Assembly: GCA_902784025.1 (NCBI GenBank)
Contig: CACZTF010000203.1
Coordinates: forward strand, 1 to 9,939
Length of the DNA: 9,939 nt
Direction of reading: 5' to 3'
Origin: an uncultured Lachnospiraceae bacterium
GTDB lineage: Bacteria > Bacillota > Clostridia > Lachnospirales > Lachnospiraceae
Below, piece by piece: positions 1-6,993 of the stretch. Below the pieces are notes generated by a model that was not told the DNA's origin, ran no database searches, and worked only from the letters and a program-made list of their open reading frames with translations. The translations under genes were made by a program, and so were the position numbers. The first letter of the stretch is position 1. Each line of letters begins with the position of its first letter.

Positions 1-7
1 AATGATT

Positions 8-53
8 AAATTCCATTTATGCAGAGGTAAATTCCATCTGGGTATTGAGAGGT
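8..53. repeat. Two-unit direct repeat near window start
   Basis: Two imperfect direct repeats lie end to end. Each begins AAATTCCAT (8-16 and 29-37) and ends AGAGGT (23-28 and 48-53). The units are 21 and 25 bases long. A nearby TGGAAT (53-58) is the reverse complement of the ATTCCA in each unit, so a weak hairpin is possible. One plus-strand frame (2-61, ending in TAA) reads through both units and would encode a repeated K-F-H-L peptide, so this may be the 3' end of a gene that starts before the window. It could instead be a regulator site upstream of der. The sequence does not decide between these. Confidence 0.4.
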
Positions 54-102
54 GGAATTAACTTTTGCAATTTTTAACACTCGGTAAGACAGAAAAAAAT
101 TA

Positions 103-131
103 TGGATTTTTGACGGAGATTGATATATAAT
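103..131 (+). promoter_or_regulatory. Possible sigma-A promoter for der
   Basis: A perfect TATAAT at 126-131 sits in an AT-rich leader about 45 bases before the der start codon. With a 17-base spacer the -35 would be TGGATT (103-108), only 3 of 6 matches to TTGACA. An overlapping reading, TG at 121-122 then TATATA at 124-129, forms an extended -10, which would lessen the need for a -35. The better -35-like hexamer TTGACG (110-115) lies only 10 bases from TATAAT, too close to pair with it. This is the only promoter-like sequence I find before the operon. Confidence 0.4.
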
Positions 132-175
132 GACTAAGTATGTAATTTTTTTTAGTGATAAAAGCGGAGGAGAAG

Positions 176-1513
176 ATGAACAGGCCTGTTTTACCTATAG
201 TAGCTATAGTAGGAAGACCGAATGTCGGAAAATCCACGCTTTTTAATGGTCTTATCGGCGAGCGTATTTCCATTGTGCAGGATACCCCGGGTGTTACAAG
301 GGACAGGATTTATGCACAGACCGACTGGGCCGGAAGGACATTTACCCTTGTTGATACGGGCGGAATAGAACCGGAGAGCAGGGATGCTATCCTTACGGAT
401 ATGAGAGCCCAGGCACAGATTGCCATAGAAACAGCAGATGTTATCATATTTGTGACGGATGTAAGACAGGGGGCTACGGATGCTGACGATAAGGTCGCAT
501 CCATGCTCAGAAGATCCGGTAAACCCTGTCTGCTGACGGTGAACAAAGTCGATAATTATGAAAAACAGCAGGCAGATGTATATGAGTTTTATAATCTCGG
601 TATGGGAGAACCATATCCTGTTTCAGCTTCTTCAAAGACAGGCATAGGAGATCTTCTGGATGCCGTCATCTCTTTTTTTCCTGAAGGTGACGAAGGAGAA
701 GAAGAGGACGATATACCTAAGATCGCTGTTGTGGGAAAGCCTAATGTCGGCAAGTCTTCACTTATAAACAAGCTTTTGGGACAGAGCCGCATGATAGTGT
801 CCGATATAGCCGGCACTACAAGAGATGCATTGGATTCACAAGTGAAGTATAACAAAAAGGATTATACTTTTATCGATACTGCAGGACTCAGACGCAAAAG
901 CAAGGTAAAAGAAGAAATAGAAAGGTTCAGTGTCATAAGAACCCTTGCTGCCGTTGAGCGCTGTGATATAGCCGTGATAATGATAGATGCGACGGAAGGG
1001 GTATCCGAGCAGGATGCAAAGATAGCCGGACTGGCTCATGACCGCGGTAAGGGTGTCATCATTGCAGTGAACAAGTGGGATGCTGTTTCGGATAAGACCG
1101 ACAAAACCATGAAAGAGATGACGGATGAGATAAAGTCAGTTCTTTCATTTGTGCCTTACGCAGAAATGATATTTATTTCCGCATTGACAGGACAACGTCT
1201 TGATAAATTTTTTAAGCTTATAGATATTGTTTCCGAAAGCCGGACGGTCAGGGTTCCTACGGGAGTATGCAATGAGATCCTTACAAGAGCCCTTACGGTA
1301 CAGCCGCCGCCTCAGGATAAAGGAAAAAAGCTGCGTATTTATTATATGACTCAGGTTTCGGTAAAACCTCCGACATTTGTATTATTTGTTAATGACAGGC
1401 AGCTTACCCATTTTTCCTACACCAGATTTTTGGAAAACAGGCTGCGGGAGGTTTTCGGATTCAGGGGAACTGATATAGTATTACTTTACCGAGAACGGGG
1501 AGAAAAAGGATAA
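176..1513 (+). CDS. der: Ribosome-assembly GTPase Der (EngA)
   Basis: Der is an essential GTPase with two tandem G domains that acts in late assembly of the 50S ribosomal subunit in the cytoplasm. In this 445-residue protein the first G domain has GRPNVGKST (13-21), DTPGVTRD (36-43), DTGG (60-63) and NKVD (123-126). An acidic linker (about 170-181) leads to the second, with GKPNVGKSS (187-195), DTAG (234-237) and NKWD (299-302). The remainder, from about 350, is the KH-like C-terminal domain. Length fits the family. I chose ATG at 176 because GGAGG (166-170) lies 5 bases upstream; the in-frame GTG at 155 would add seven residues and has no such site. The stop TAA shares one base with the plsY start (TAATG), so the two are probably translationally coupled. 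All G motifs are intact. Confidence 0.97.
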   Translation: MNRPVLPIVAIVGRPNVGKSTLFNGLIGERISIVQDTPGVTRDRIYAQTDWAGRTFTLVDTGGIEPESRDAILTDMRAQAQIAIETADVIIFVTDVRQGATDADDKVASMLRRSGKPCLLTVNKVDNYEKQQADVYEFYNLGMGEPYPVSASSKTGIGDLLDAVISFFPEGDEGEEEDDIPKIAVVGKPNVGKSSLINKLLGQSRMIVSDIAGTTRDALDSQVKYNKKDYTFIDTAGLRRKSKVKEEIERFSVIRTLAAVERCDIAVIMIDATEGVSEQDAKIAGLAHDRGKGVIIAVNKWDAVSDKTDKTMKEMTDEIKSVLSFVPYAEMIFISALTGQRLDKFFKLIDIVSESRTVRVPTGVCNEILTRALTVQPPPQDKGKKLRIYYMTQVSVKPPTFVLFVNDRQLTHFSYTRFLENRLREVFGFRGTDIVLLYRERGEKG

Positions 1514-2634
1514 TGGCTCAGATATTCAGTCTGATAATAGGATATTTTATAGGGGCTCTGATACAGACCTCTTATTGGTACGGGAAACGGCAAAATATTG
1601 ATATTAGGAATCTCGGAAGCGGTAATGCGGGAACATCCAATGCGATGCGTACCATGGGCAGAAAAGCAGGGATAATAACTGCGGCAGGAGATGTTTTAAA
1701 GGTATTTTTATCCGCACTCATATGCTGGCTGATCTTCAGAGGAACGGGAATGCCTACCACGCTTATCTTTTTATACAGTGGTCTGGGGACCATAATAGGT
1801 CATAACTTCCCTTTTTTCATGGGATTTAAGGGAGGAAAGGGTGTAGCTACCACAGCAGGCGTGATCATTTCTTTATTTTTCCAGCCGAATGCTTTATGGG
1901 TTATGACTCTGGTAGGGGTCATTACATTTTTCGGTGTTCTGATCCTTACGCGTTATGCTTCCCTTGCTTCGCTGGTCCTTGTCACGGAGTTTATGGTGGA
2001 ATTCATCATATGGAGCGGAAGCGGAAATACACAGCTGAGGGGAGGAGAGCTGGCTCAGGGAATATGTCTCGTGATAATAATAACTGCGCTTTGCTATCAG
2101 CGGCACCTGGGGAACATAGAACGGCTCCTTGACGGAAACGAAAGAAGGTTCGGAGAAAAGAAGCCGCATTCCGGACAGTCCGGGAGAGTACGTGAAAAAG
2201 AAGCATTATCAGACAGTAATGATGACAGGGGAACCTCATCAGGAAAAGGGGCTAAGAGAAGATACTATGATGATACAGAGCAGGATGATGATATCAGCAG
2301 GTATTATACCGAAGAGTCCGCTGCGGAAGATGATAAAGAGTATTATGATCATGATGACTTTGAAGTGACTGCGGAAACAGATGCTTTTTCCGGTCACGAC
2401 CGGAACGGAGAACAGGGCTTTTCTGCAAAAGGTTCTGATGACGGCATTTCAGATCCTTCATTTGATACTGATACCGGAAGTTCAGAAGTGTTTGATCACA
2501 ACGATTCTCCCGTACGCAGGATACAGACAGATGAGCTCGAAGCCACCGGAAGAACAGCTGCAAAGAGAAAATATATCTGGGATGCCGAAAAGCAGTGTTA
2601 TGTTCGCTACAGGGAGTCAGATGCTGATGAATGA
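1513..2634 (+). CDS. plsY: Acyl-phosphate:glycerol-3-phosphate acyltransferase PlsY with long acidic tail
   Basis: PlsY is a membrane enzyme that transfers an acyl group from acyl phosphate to sn-glycerol-3-phosphate, giving lysophosphatidic acid, the first step of phospholipid synthesis. The 373 residues split in two. Residues 1-214 are a full PlsY: hydrophobic segments near 4-22, 52-75, 82-100, 111-146, 150-168 and 179-196, with the family motifs GSGNAGTSN (35-43), GHNFPFF then GFKGGKGVAT (96-113) and NIERLLDGNE (201-210). Family members usually stop near here at 190-220 residues. Residues 215-373 are a hydrophilic extension rich in D, E, S and Y, with about 43 acidic against 23 basic residues by hand count. 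It ends in a basic and aromatic patch, KRKYIWDAEK (351-360). From the usual topology the tail should be cytoplasmic. The start codon overlaps the der stop and the end overlaps gpsA, whose product supplies the substrate. Confidence 0.95.
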   Translation: MAQIFSLIIGYFIGALIQTSYWYGKRQNIDIRNLGSGNAGTSNAMRTMGRKAGIITAAGDVLKVFLSALICWLIFRGTGMPTTLIFLYSGLGTIIGHNFPFFMGFKGGKGVATTAGVIISLFFQPNALWVMTLVGVITFFGVLILTRYASLASLVLVTEFMVEFIIWSGSGNTQLRGGELAQGICLVIIITALCYQRHLGNIERLLDGNERRFGEKKPHSGQSGRVREKEALSDSNDDRGTSSGKGAKRRYYDDTEQDDDISRYYTEESAAEDDKEYYDHDDFEVTAETDAFSGHDRNGEQGFSAKGSDDGISDPSFDTDTGSSEVFDHNDSPVRRIQTDELEATGRTAAKRKYIWDAEKQCYVRYRESDADE

Positions 2635-3652
2635 TAAAGCTTTTAAGATAAGCGTTATAGGAACTGGAAGCTGGGGGACGGCGCTGGGTGTACTTCTTGC
2701 TGATAAGGGAAATGATGTAACTTTTTGCAGTATGACAGAAAAGAAGTACAGGGAGCTTGTCAATGATCATGAGAACAGATCGGCGCTTCCGGGGGTGAAG
2801 CTTCCGGATCGTATAAAATACACCATGGATATAGAGGAAGCCGTAAAAGGTGCAGATTGTATCGTTTTCAGTGTTGCATCTCCGTATACAAGAGAGACAG
2901 CCCGCAAGATGGGGCCGTTTATTGATGAAGGACAGATCATAGTTTCTGTGGGAAAGGGTATAGAAGATGATACGCTTCTTATGCTTGAAGAGATAATAAA
3001 GGATGAGATCCCCCAGGCAGAGACAGCAGTCCTTTCAGGTCCGAGTCATGCAGAGGAAGTGGGAAGGCATATGCCTACCACATGTGTTATAGGTTCAAGG
3101 AATAAGCAGACAGCTTTGTTTCTCCAAAATCTTTTCATGTCTGATGATTTCCGGGTATATATAAACCCGGATGTACTGGGCATCTCACTGGGCGGAGCAC
3201 TTAAAAATATCATAGCTCTCGCTTCGGGTATAGCAGACGGTCTGGGATACGGAGATAATACAAAAGCTGCACTTATAACCAGAGGTATAGCGGAGATATC
3301 CAGGCTTGGCGTGGCCATGGGAGCTAATCCTTCCACATTTGCCGGTCTTACGGGCATAGGAGACCTGATCGTTACGTGTGCGAGCATGCATTCCAGGAAC
3401 AGAAGAGCCGGTATACTCATAGGTCAGGGCAAGAGTCTTAAGGAAGCAGTCGATGAGATATCTATGGTCGTAGAAGGCGTATATGCGGCCAAAGCAGCAA
3501 AAAAACTTGCAGACAAATATGGTGTAGAGATGCCTATAGTGACTGAGGTGAACAAGGTTCTTTTTGAAGGCAAGGACCCGGCATCCGCAGTACATGATCT
3601 TATGATCCGCGATAAAGTTGCAGAGTCAAAAGATGTAACGTGGGCAAGTTAA
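2627..3652 (+). CDS. gpsA: NAD(P)-dependent glycerol-3-phosphate dehydrogenase GpsA
   Basis: GpsA reduces dihydroxyacetone phosphate to sn-glycerol-3-phosphate in the cytoplasm, providing the backbone that PlsY acylates. The 341-residue protein has the Rossmann nucleotide-binding loop IGTGSWGTAL (11-20), SVGKGIE (107-113), LSGPSHAEEV (136-145), the conserved lysine K193 in GGALKNIIA (189-197), GDNTKAALITRG (209-220), and LTGIGDL with SRNRRAG (241-262) in the helical substrate domain. Length is normal. Two in-frame ATG codons compete, at 2621 and 2627. AGGGAG (2611-2616) is 4 bases from the first and 10 from the second, so either is possible and the difference is two residues. Both lie inside the last codons of plsY, giving an 8 or 14 base overlap. 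This suggests coupled translation of two consecutive steps of phospholipid synthesis. Confidence 0.96.
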   Translation: MNDKAFKISVIGTGSWGTALGVLLADKGNDVTFCSMTEKKYRELVNDHENRSALPGVKLPDRIKYTMDIEEAVKGADCIVFSVASPYTRETARKMGPFIDEGQIIVSVGKGIEDDTLLMLEEIIKDEIPQAETAVLSGPSHAEEVGRHMPTTCVIGSRNKQTALFLQNLFMSDDFRVYINPDVLGISLGGALKNIIALASGIADGLGYGDNTKAALITRGIAEISRLGVAMGANPSTFAGLTGIGDLIVTCASMHSRNRRAGILIGQGKSLKEAVDEISMVVEGVYAAKAAKKLADKYGVEMPIVTEVNKVLFEGKDPASAVHDLMIRDKVAESKDVTWAS

Positions 3653-3707
3653 GGATAATGGTCGTACCGGATAAGATAATACGATCTGAAAAAACAGGAG
3701 GATATCT

Positions 3708-4277
3708 ATGCGTGTCATAGCAGGCAGTGCAAGATCATTACCGCTCAAGACAGTTAAGTCAGACAGCGTCCGACCCACTACTGACAGGATAAAAGAAACT
3801 CTTTTTAACATATTGATTCCGGAGCTTCCGGGCTGTTGTTTTCTTGACCTTTTTTGCGGTGCAGGCGCTATAGGTATAGAAGCCCTGAGCCGCGGTGCCG
3901 AAAAGGCAGTTTTTGCAGACAAGTCAAAAGAAGCCTGCGAGGTAACGGAGGATAATCTCAGATTCACACATTTGGATGATAAAGCAACAGTTTTGAAGCG
4001 TGACGTCGGTGAGGCAATATATGAACTTTCGGGAAGGGAGATCTTTGATGTGATCTTTATGGATCCGCCATACGGAAAGGGATATGTTCCCCAGGTGCTC
4101 AAGGCGATAGGACGTTCCGGTATAGCTGATGCTGAAACTCTGGTCGTTGCAGAGGAGGATCTGAGTGATGAATTTAATGAAGGGGATGTGATCTCCGGAT
4201 TTAAGCTGTTCAGGATAAAAAAATACAGAAATAACAGACATTTATTCTTCCGGAAGGATAATGATACTTCAGTATAA
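3708..4277 (+). CDS. rsmD: 16S rRNA (guanine-N2)-methyltransferase RsmD
   Basis: RsmD methylates N2 of G966 (E. coli numbering) in 16S rRNA on assembling small subunits, using S-adenosylmethionine. The 189 residues are a single Rossmann methyltransferase of typical length. Visible motifs are the N-terminal RVIAGSARSLPL (2-13) and VRPTTDRIKETLFNIL (21-36), the SAM-binding LDLFCGAGAIGIEAL (46-60), the acidic end of the next strand, D71, and the catalytic DPPY (119-122). A strong AGGAGG (3696-3701) precedes ATG at 3708. The 55-base gap after gpsA holds no terminator. RsmD beside coaD is a very common bacterial arrangement, which supports both names. Confidence 0.95.
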   Translation: MRVIAGSARSLPLKTVKSDSVRPTTDRIKETLFNILIPELPGCCFLDLFCGAGAIGIEALSRGAEKAVFADKSKEACEVTEDNLRFTHLDDKATVLKRDVGEAIYELSGREIFDVIFMDPPYGKGYVPQVLKAIGRSGIADAETLVVAEEDLSDEFNEGDVISGFKLFRIKKYRNNRHLFFRKDNDTSV

Positions 4278-4322
4278 CAGACTGAAATAAGATACGCAAA
4301 GATTTGATATTAAGGAGATATT

Positions 4323-4817
4323 ATGGATTCGGGTATATATCCGGGAAGCTTTGATCCGGTAACCTATGGACATATAGACATAATCAAGAGGGCTGCAGCC
4401 GTAATGGACCACCTGATCGTGGCAGTTCTGAAAAACAATGGAAAAACACCGTTGTTTTCAGTTGATGAACGTGTTAATATGTTAAAGGAAGTCACTAAAG
4501 ACATGAAAAATGTAGAAATAATGAGTTTTTCAGGCCTTTTGGTGAACTTTGCAAAAGAAAATAACGTGAAAGTGATAGTCAGGGGACTCCGGGCTGTTAC
4601 TGATTTTGAGTATGAGTTATTGATGTCCCAGACCAACCGTGTTATGGATGCGGAGATAGACACCATATTTTTTACGACTGATCTGCAATATGCATATCTG
4701 TCATCCAGCATCGTAAGGGAAATAGCATCTTACGGTGGAGATATTTCAAAATTCGTACCGGAGTCCATAGAAGACAGGATAAGAAAAAAGCTTTTAAACA
4801 GCGATAATAATAAATAA
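4323..4817 (+). CDS. coaD: Phosphopantetheine adenylyltransferase CoaD
   Basis: CoaD (PPAT) adenylates 4'-phosphopantetheine with ATP to form dephospho-CoA, the penultimate and often regulated step of coenzyme A synthesis. The 164 residues match the family length of about 160. Seen are YPGSFDPVTYGH (6-17), which includes the nucleotidyltransferase T-x-G-H signature with H17; a lysine in the NGKTPLF loop (39-45); VRGLRAVTDFEYE (86-98), which contacts phosphopantetheine in the family; and SSSIVRE (127-133), the C-terminal nucleotide-binding motif. AAGGAG (4313-4318) sits just before ATG 4323. The gene follows rsmD after 45 bases. All catalytic residues appear present. Confidence 0.97.
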   Translation: MDSGIYPGSFDPVTYGHIDIIKRAAAVMDHLIVAVLKNNGKTPLFSVDERVNMLKEVTKDMKNVEIMSFSGLLVNFAKENNVKVIVRGLRAVTDFEYELLMSQTNRVMDAEIDTIFFTTDLQYAYLSSSIVREIASYGGDISKFVPESIEDRIRKKLLNSDNNK

Positions 4818-4826
4818 TGATCATTA
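4815..4826. repeat. Perfect 12-bp palindrome at the coaD stop codon
   Basis: TAATGATCATTA is its own reverse complement. It begins on the coaD stop codon and ends about 30 bases before the next start. It could be an operator-like site or a chance palindrome in AT-rich sequence. There is no spaced loop or T-run, so it is not a terminator. Confidence 0.3.
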
Positions 4827-4857
4827 GCAATATATATACATCTTTGGGAGGTTTACA

Positions 4858-5511
4858 ATGAGTAAGATAGAGCAGATAATCGAGGATTTACAGAGTTACA
4901 TAAGCGAGTGTAAGAGCCCTACTTTCGGTGGCAGCGGAAAGATCATATGTGAAAGAGCGGCTATTGAGGATTTTTTGGATGAACTTAAGCTTTCTACTCC
5001 TGAAGAGATAAAAAAATACCAAAAGATCATCAGTCAGAAGGATATGATCCTTGCAGATGCAAAAAGCCAGTCAAATGCTATCATTGCCGAGGCTAAGAAG
5101 AATGCCCAGAAGATGATCGATGAGCATTCCATCATGCAGCAGGCGCAGGCTGAAGCCAAAGAAGTCATAGGTATAGCAAATGAAGACGCTGCAAGACTGA
5201 AAAGCGAGGCTCAGGAAGAAGTGGACAACTATCGCAGAGGTATAATCACTTATGCAGATGACACTCTTTCAGAACTGCAGGGTCTTGTCCAGGATGCCAT
5301 AGCAGAGCAGGAAAACAGACATGCTGCTCTCATTAATAACCTGAAAGCTGTTGAAGAACGGATCTTAAGAGACAGACAGGAAACGGATCCGAATGCTGCG
5401 GAAGAGCCTGCCGTTGAAGATGAACTTCCCGGAGAAGGATTTGAGCGTATTGATGATGCAGAAGAGGAGGGAGAGGTATTCCTTAGGGATTCCTACGACA
5501 ACGAGGAATAA
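4858..5511 (+). CDS. Uncharacterised acidic coiled-coil protein
   Basis: The function is not known to me. The 217-residue protein has no signal peptide or membrane segment. Residues 1-60 form a short conserved-looking head (IEQIIEDLQSYI, an SPTFGGSGKIICER stretch at 20-33, then KLSTPEEIKKYQKII). Residues about 58-175 are a long Ala/Glu/Lys/Gln-rich helix with heptad character, like the stalk subunits of ATP synthases or DivIVA-type proteins. Residues 176-217 are an acidic, probably disordered tail. Proteins of this kind next to coaD in clostridia are often labelled ATPase or V-type ATPase subunit H, on coiled-coil similarity only; no nucleotide-binding motif is present here and no ATP synthase genes are nearby. 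A GGGAGG site (4846-4851) precedes ATG 4858. The stop shares one base with the next start (TAATG), suggesting coupling to the downstream rRNA methyltransferase. A structural or division-related role is possible but is a guess. Confidence 0.85.
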   Translation: MSKIEQIIEDLQSYISECKSPTFGGSGKIICERAAIEDFLDELKLSTPEEIKKYQKIISQKDMILADAKSQSNAIIAEAKKNAQKMIDEHSIMQQAQAEAKEVIGIANEDAARLKSEAQEEVDNYRRGIITYADDTLSELQGLVQDAIAEQENRHAALINNLKAVEERILRDRQETDPNAAEEPAVEDELPGEGFERIDDAEEEGEVFLRDSYDNEE

Positions 5512-6932
5512 TGAGGCTTCCGGATAGATATACGGAATATATGAAGCGGCTTCTGAAAAAAGACTTTTCTCTTTATGAGAAAAGTCTTTTAAAGTCGCGT
5601 TTTTTTGGTTTGAGAGTCAATACTTCCAAGATAAGTGTTTCTGATTTTTTAGAGATAGTCCCTTTTAAGCTGGATCCGGTACCATGGACTGATGACGGCT
5701 TCTACTATGATGAGAACGAAAGGCCGGCTCTGCACCCGTATTATCATGCAGGACTTTTTTATCTCCAGGAGCCAAGTGCCATGGCTCCCGCCTCCGTACT
5801 TAAGGTAAATGAGGGCGATACAGTGCTGGACCTGTGTGCAGCTCCGGGAGGGAAGTCTACAAAACTGGGACAGAATATTTTTAAAAAGGGACTCCTTGTT
5901 TCAAATGATGTCAGTGCTTCAAGGGCAGCTGCTCTTTTGAAAAATATAGAGCTTTTTGGTTTTAGTGAAGTAACGGTCATTTCTGAAGAGGCTTATCGTA
6001 TTAATGAACTGGCTGACATCAGACCTGATAAGATACTTATTGATGCCCCTTGTTCGGGGGAGGGTATGTTCCGAAAGGATCCTAAACTGATAAGCGCATG
6101 GGAACAAAACGGACCGGATCATTTTTCAAAAATACAAAAAGAGATCACCGGTTTTATGGCACAGCTCCTGAAGCCGGGAGGATACATGCTTTATTCTACC
6201 TGTACATTTAACAGATATGAGAATGAAGAGGTTATCATACATCTTCTGGAAAACAATCCGGAGCTGGAACTTGAGGATATACCAAAGGTACATGGGTTCA
6301 GGCCCGGCATCACGGAGTCTGATGAAGAAAAAAAATGGCATTTGGAAAGATGTGCAAGGCTCTTTCCTTTTGCACTGGATGGCGAGGGGCATTTTCTGGC
6401 TCTAATTAAGAAAAAAGGATGCCTTCAAAATGAAATCCTGACCGTTTCATCAGATAACCGGTCAAAGAGCGGAAATGAAAACAGGATATCACCCGAAACA
6501 AAGCATTTCCTTTCACTGATAAAGAAAGAAATTTCATATGAAAGGCTCAGGGTGAGTAACGGTAAAGTTTATTACCTGCCCGGACGGGCTTTTTTCCCCG
6601 GGTCGGGAAACAACAGCATAAGATATATAAGAAACGGACTGTTCCTGGGGGAAGAAAAGAAAAACAGATTTGAACCCTCACAGGCATTGGCTATGCATCT
6701 TAAAAAGAATGAGTATCCTTACAGCATAAGCCTGCCGGCATCAGATATGCGGGTAGAAAAATATCTAAGGGGAGAAGGTATAGTTTTTTCCGGGGAGGAT
6801 GAAGGCGTTTCAGATGATCTTCCGGAAAAATGTACGGTTCTGTTCAGTGTGGACGGCTTTCCTTTGGGATGGGGCAGGCTTTCCGGTATGAATATGAAAA
6901 ACAGATATCTTCCCGGATGGAGAAGAACCTGA
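5511..6932 (+). CDS. rsmF: RsmF-type rRNA (cytosine-C5)-methyltransferase (NOL1/NOP2/Sun family)
   Basis: This enzyme adds a methyl group to C5 of a cytosine in RNA, most likely 16S rRNA near C1407 by family analogy; the exact target cannot be read from sequence. The 473 residues show an N-terminal RsmF-type region (1-95, with FFGLRVNTSK at 31-40 and YLQEPSAMAPA at 84-94), then the SAM motif DLCAAPGGKS (107-116), DAPCSGEGMFRKD (178-190) with the conserved cysteine C181, and YSTCTFNRYENEE (228-240) with the catalytic cysteine C231. After about 305 follows a C-terminal RsmF/PUA-like domain ending in FPLGWGRLSG (450-459) and NRYLPGW (464-470), which favours RsmF over RsmB. The start ATG overlaps the preceding stop by one base, with GAGG (5504-5507) close upstream. 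The first codons contain a perfect 14-bp inverted repeat (5558-5590). Confidence 0.92.
   Translation: MRLPDRYTEYMKRLLKKDFSLYEKSLLKSRFFGLRVNTSKISVSDFLEIVPFKLDPVPWTDDGFYYDENERPALHPYYHAGLFYLQEPSAMAPASVLKVNEGDTVLDLCAAPGGKSTKLGQNIFKKGLLVSNDVSASRAAALLKNIELFGFSEVTVISEEAYRINELADIRPDKILIDAPCSGEGMFRKDPKLISAWEQNGPDHFSKIQKEITGFMAQLLKPGGYMLYSTCTFNRYENEEVIIHLLENNPELELEDIPKVHGFRPGITESDEEKKWHLERCARLFPFALDGEGHFLALIKKKGCLQNEILTVSSDNRSKSGNENRISPETKHFLSLIKKEISYERLRVSNGKVYYLPGRAFFPGSGNNSIRYIRNGLFLGEEKKNRFEPSQALAMHLKKNEYPYSISLPASDMRVEKYLRGEGIVFSGEDEGVSDDLPEKCTVLFSVDGFPLGWGRLSGMNMKNRYLPGWRRT
5558..5590 (+). repeat. Perfect 14-bp inverted repeat inside the 5' end of the rRNA methyltransferase gene
   Basis: The left arm AAAAGACTTTTCTC (5558-5571) and right arm GAGAAAAGTCTTTT (5577-5590) are exact reverse complements around a 5-base loop, TTTAT. 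In RNA this gives a 14-pair stem with four G-C pairs, with A residues before it and U residues at its 3' side, the general shape of an intrinsic terminator. It lies about 47 bases inside the coding region (codons 16-27). The U-run is only four long and is followed by AAAG, so strong termination is doubtful; attenuation or a translation effect is an inference. Confidence 0.75.
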
Positions 6933-6993
6933 ATGATACGGCATCCCATCATTTGATATTAAGGCAATAAAGCCGGAGAACTATAGTAAAGAC

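Noticed and set aside
110..131. TTGACG plus TATAAT as a promoter pair
   Set aside because: The spacer is only 10 bases, too short for sigma-A.
155..175. Upstream GTG start for der
   Set aside because: It adds seven residues before the conserved beginning, and the strong GGAGG at 166-170 fits the ATG at 176.
1184..1212. TTGACA inside der as an internal promoter
   Set aside because: No acceptable -10 hexamer at 16-18 bases; the sequence there is ATTTTT.
2381..2626. Open frame extending gpsA about 80 codons upstream
   Set aside because: It lies wholly inside the plsY tail, has no family similarity, and the Rossmann motif of GpsA belongs close to the N-terminus.
2294..2770. 158-codon antisense open frame across the plsY tail and gpsA start
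   Set aside because: No recognisable domain, and the composition is that expected from the reverse complement of acidic codons; treated as a shadow.
3150..3171. 7-bp GC-rich hairpin (TCCGGGT/ACCCGGA) inside gpsA
   Set aside because: Short stem with an 8-base loop, no T-run, and of a kind expected by chance in coding sequence.
3658..3720. 20-codon open frame before rsmD as a leader peptide
   Set aside because: It runs over the rsmD ribosome site and start, has only a weak ribosome site of its own, and shows no attenuator structure.
3626..4102. 158-codon antisense open frame opposite rsmD
   Set aside because: It covers a clear RsmD coding region and shows no protein family features.
4268..4286. 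6-bp hairpin TTCAGT/ACTGAA at the rsmD stop as a terminator
   Set aside because: Weak stem and no T-run; transcription into coaD is expected to continue.
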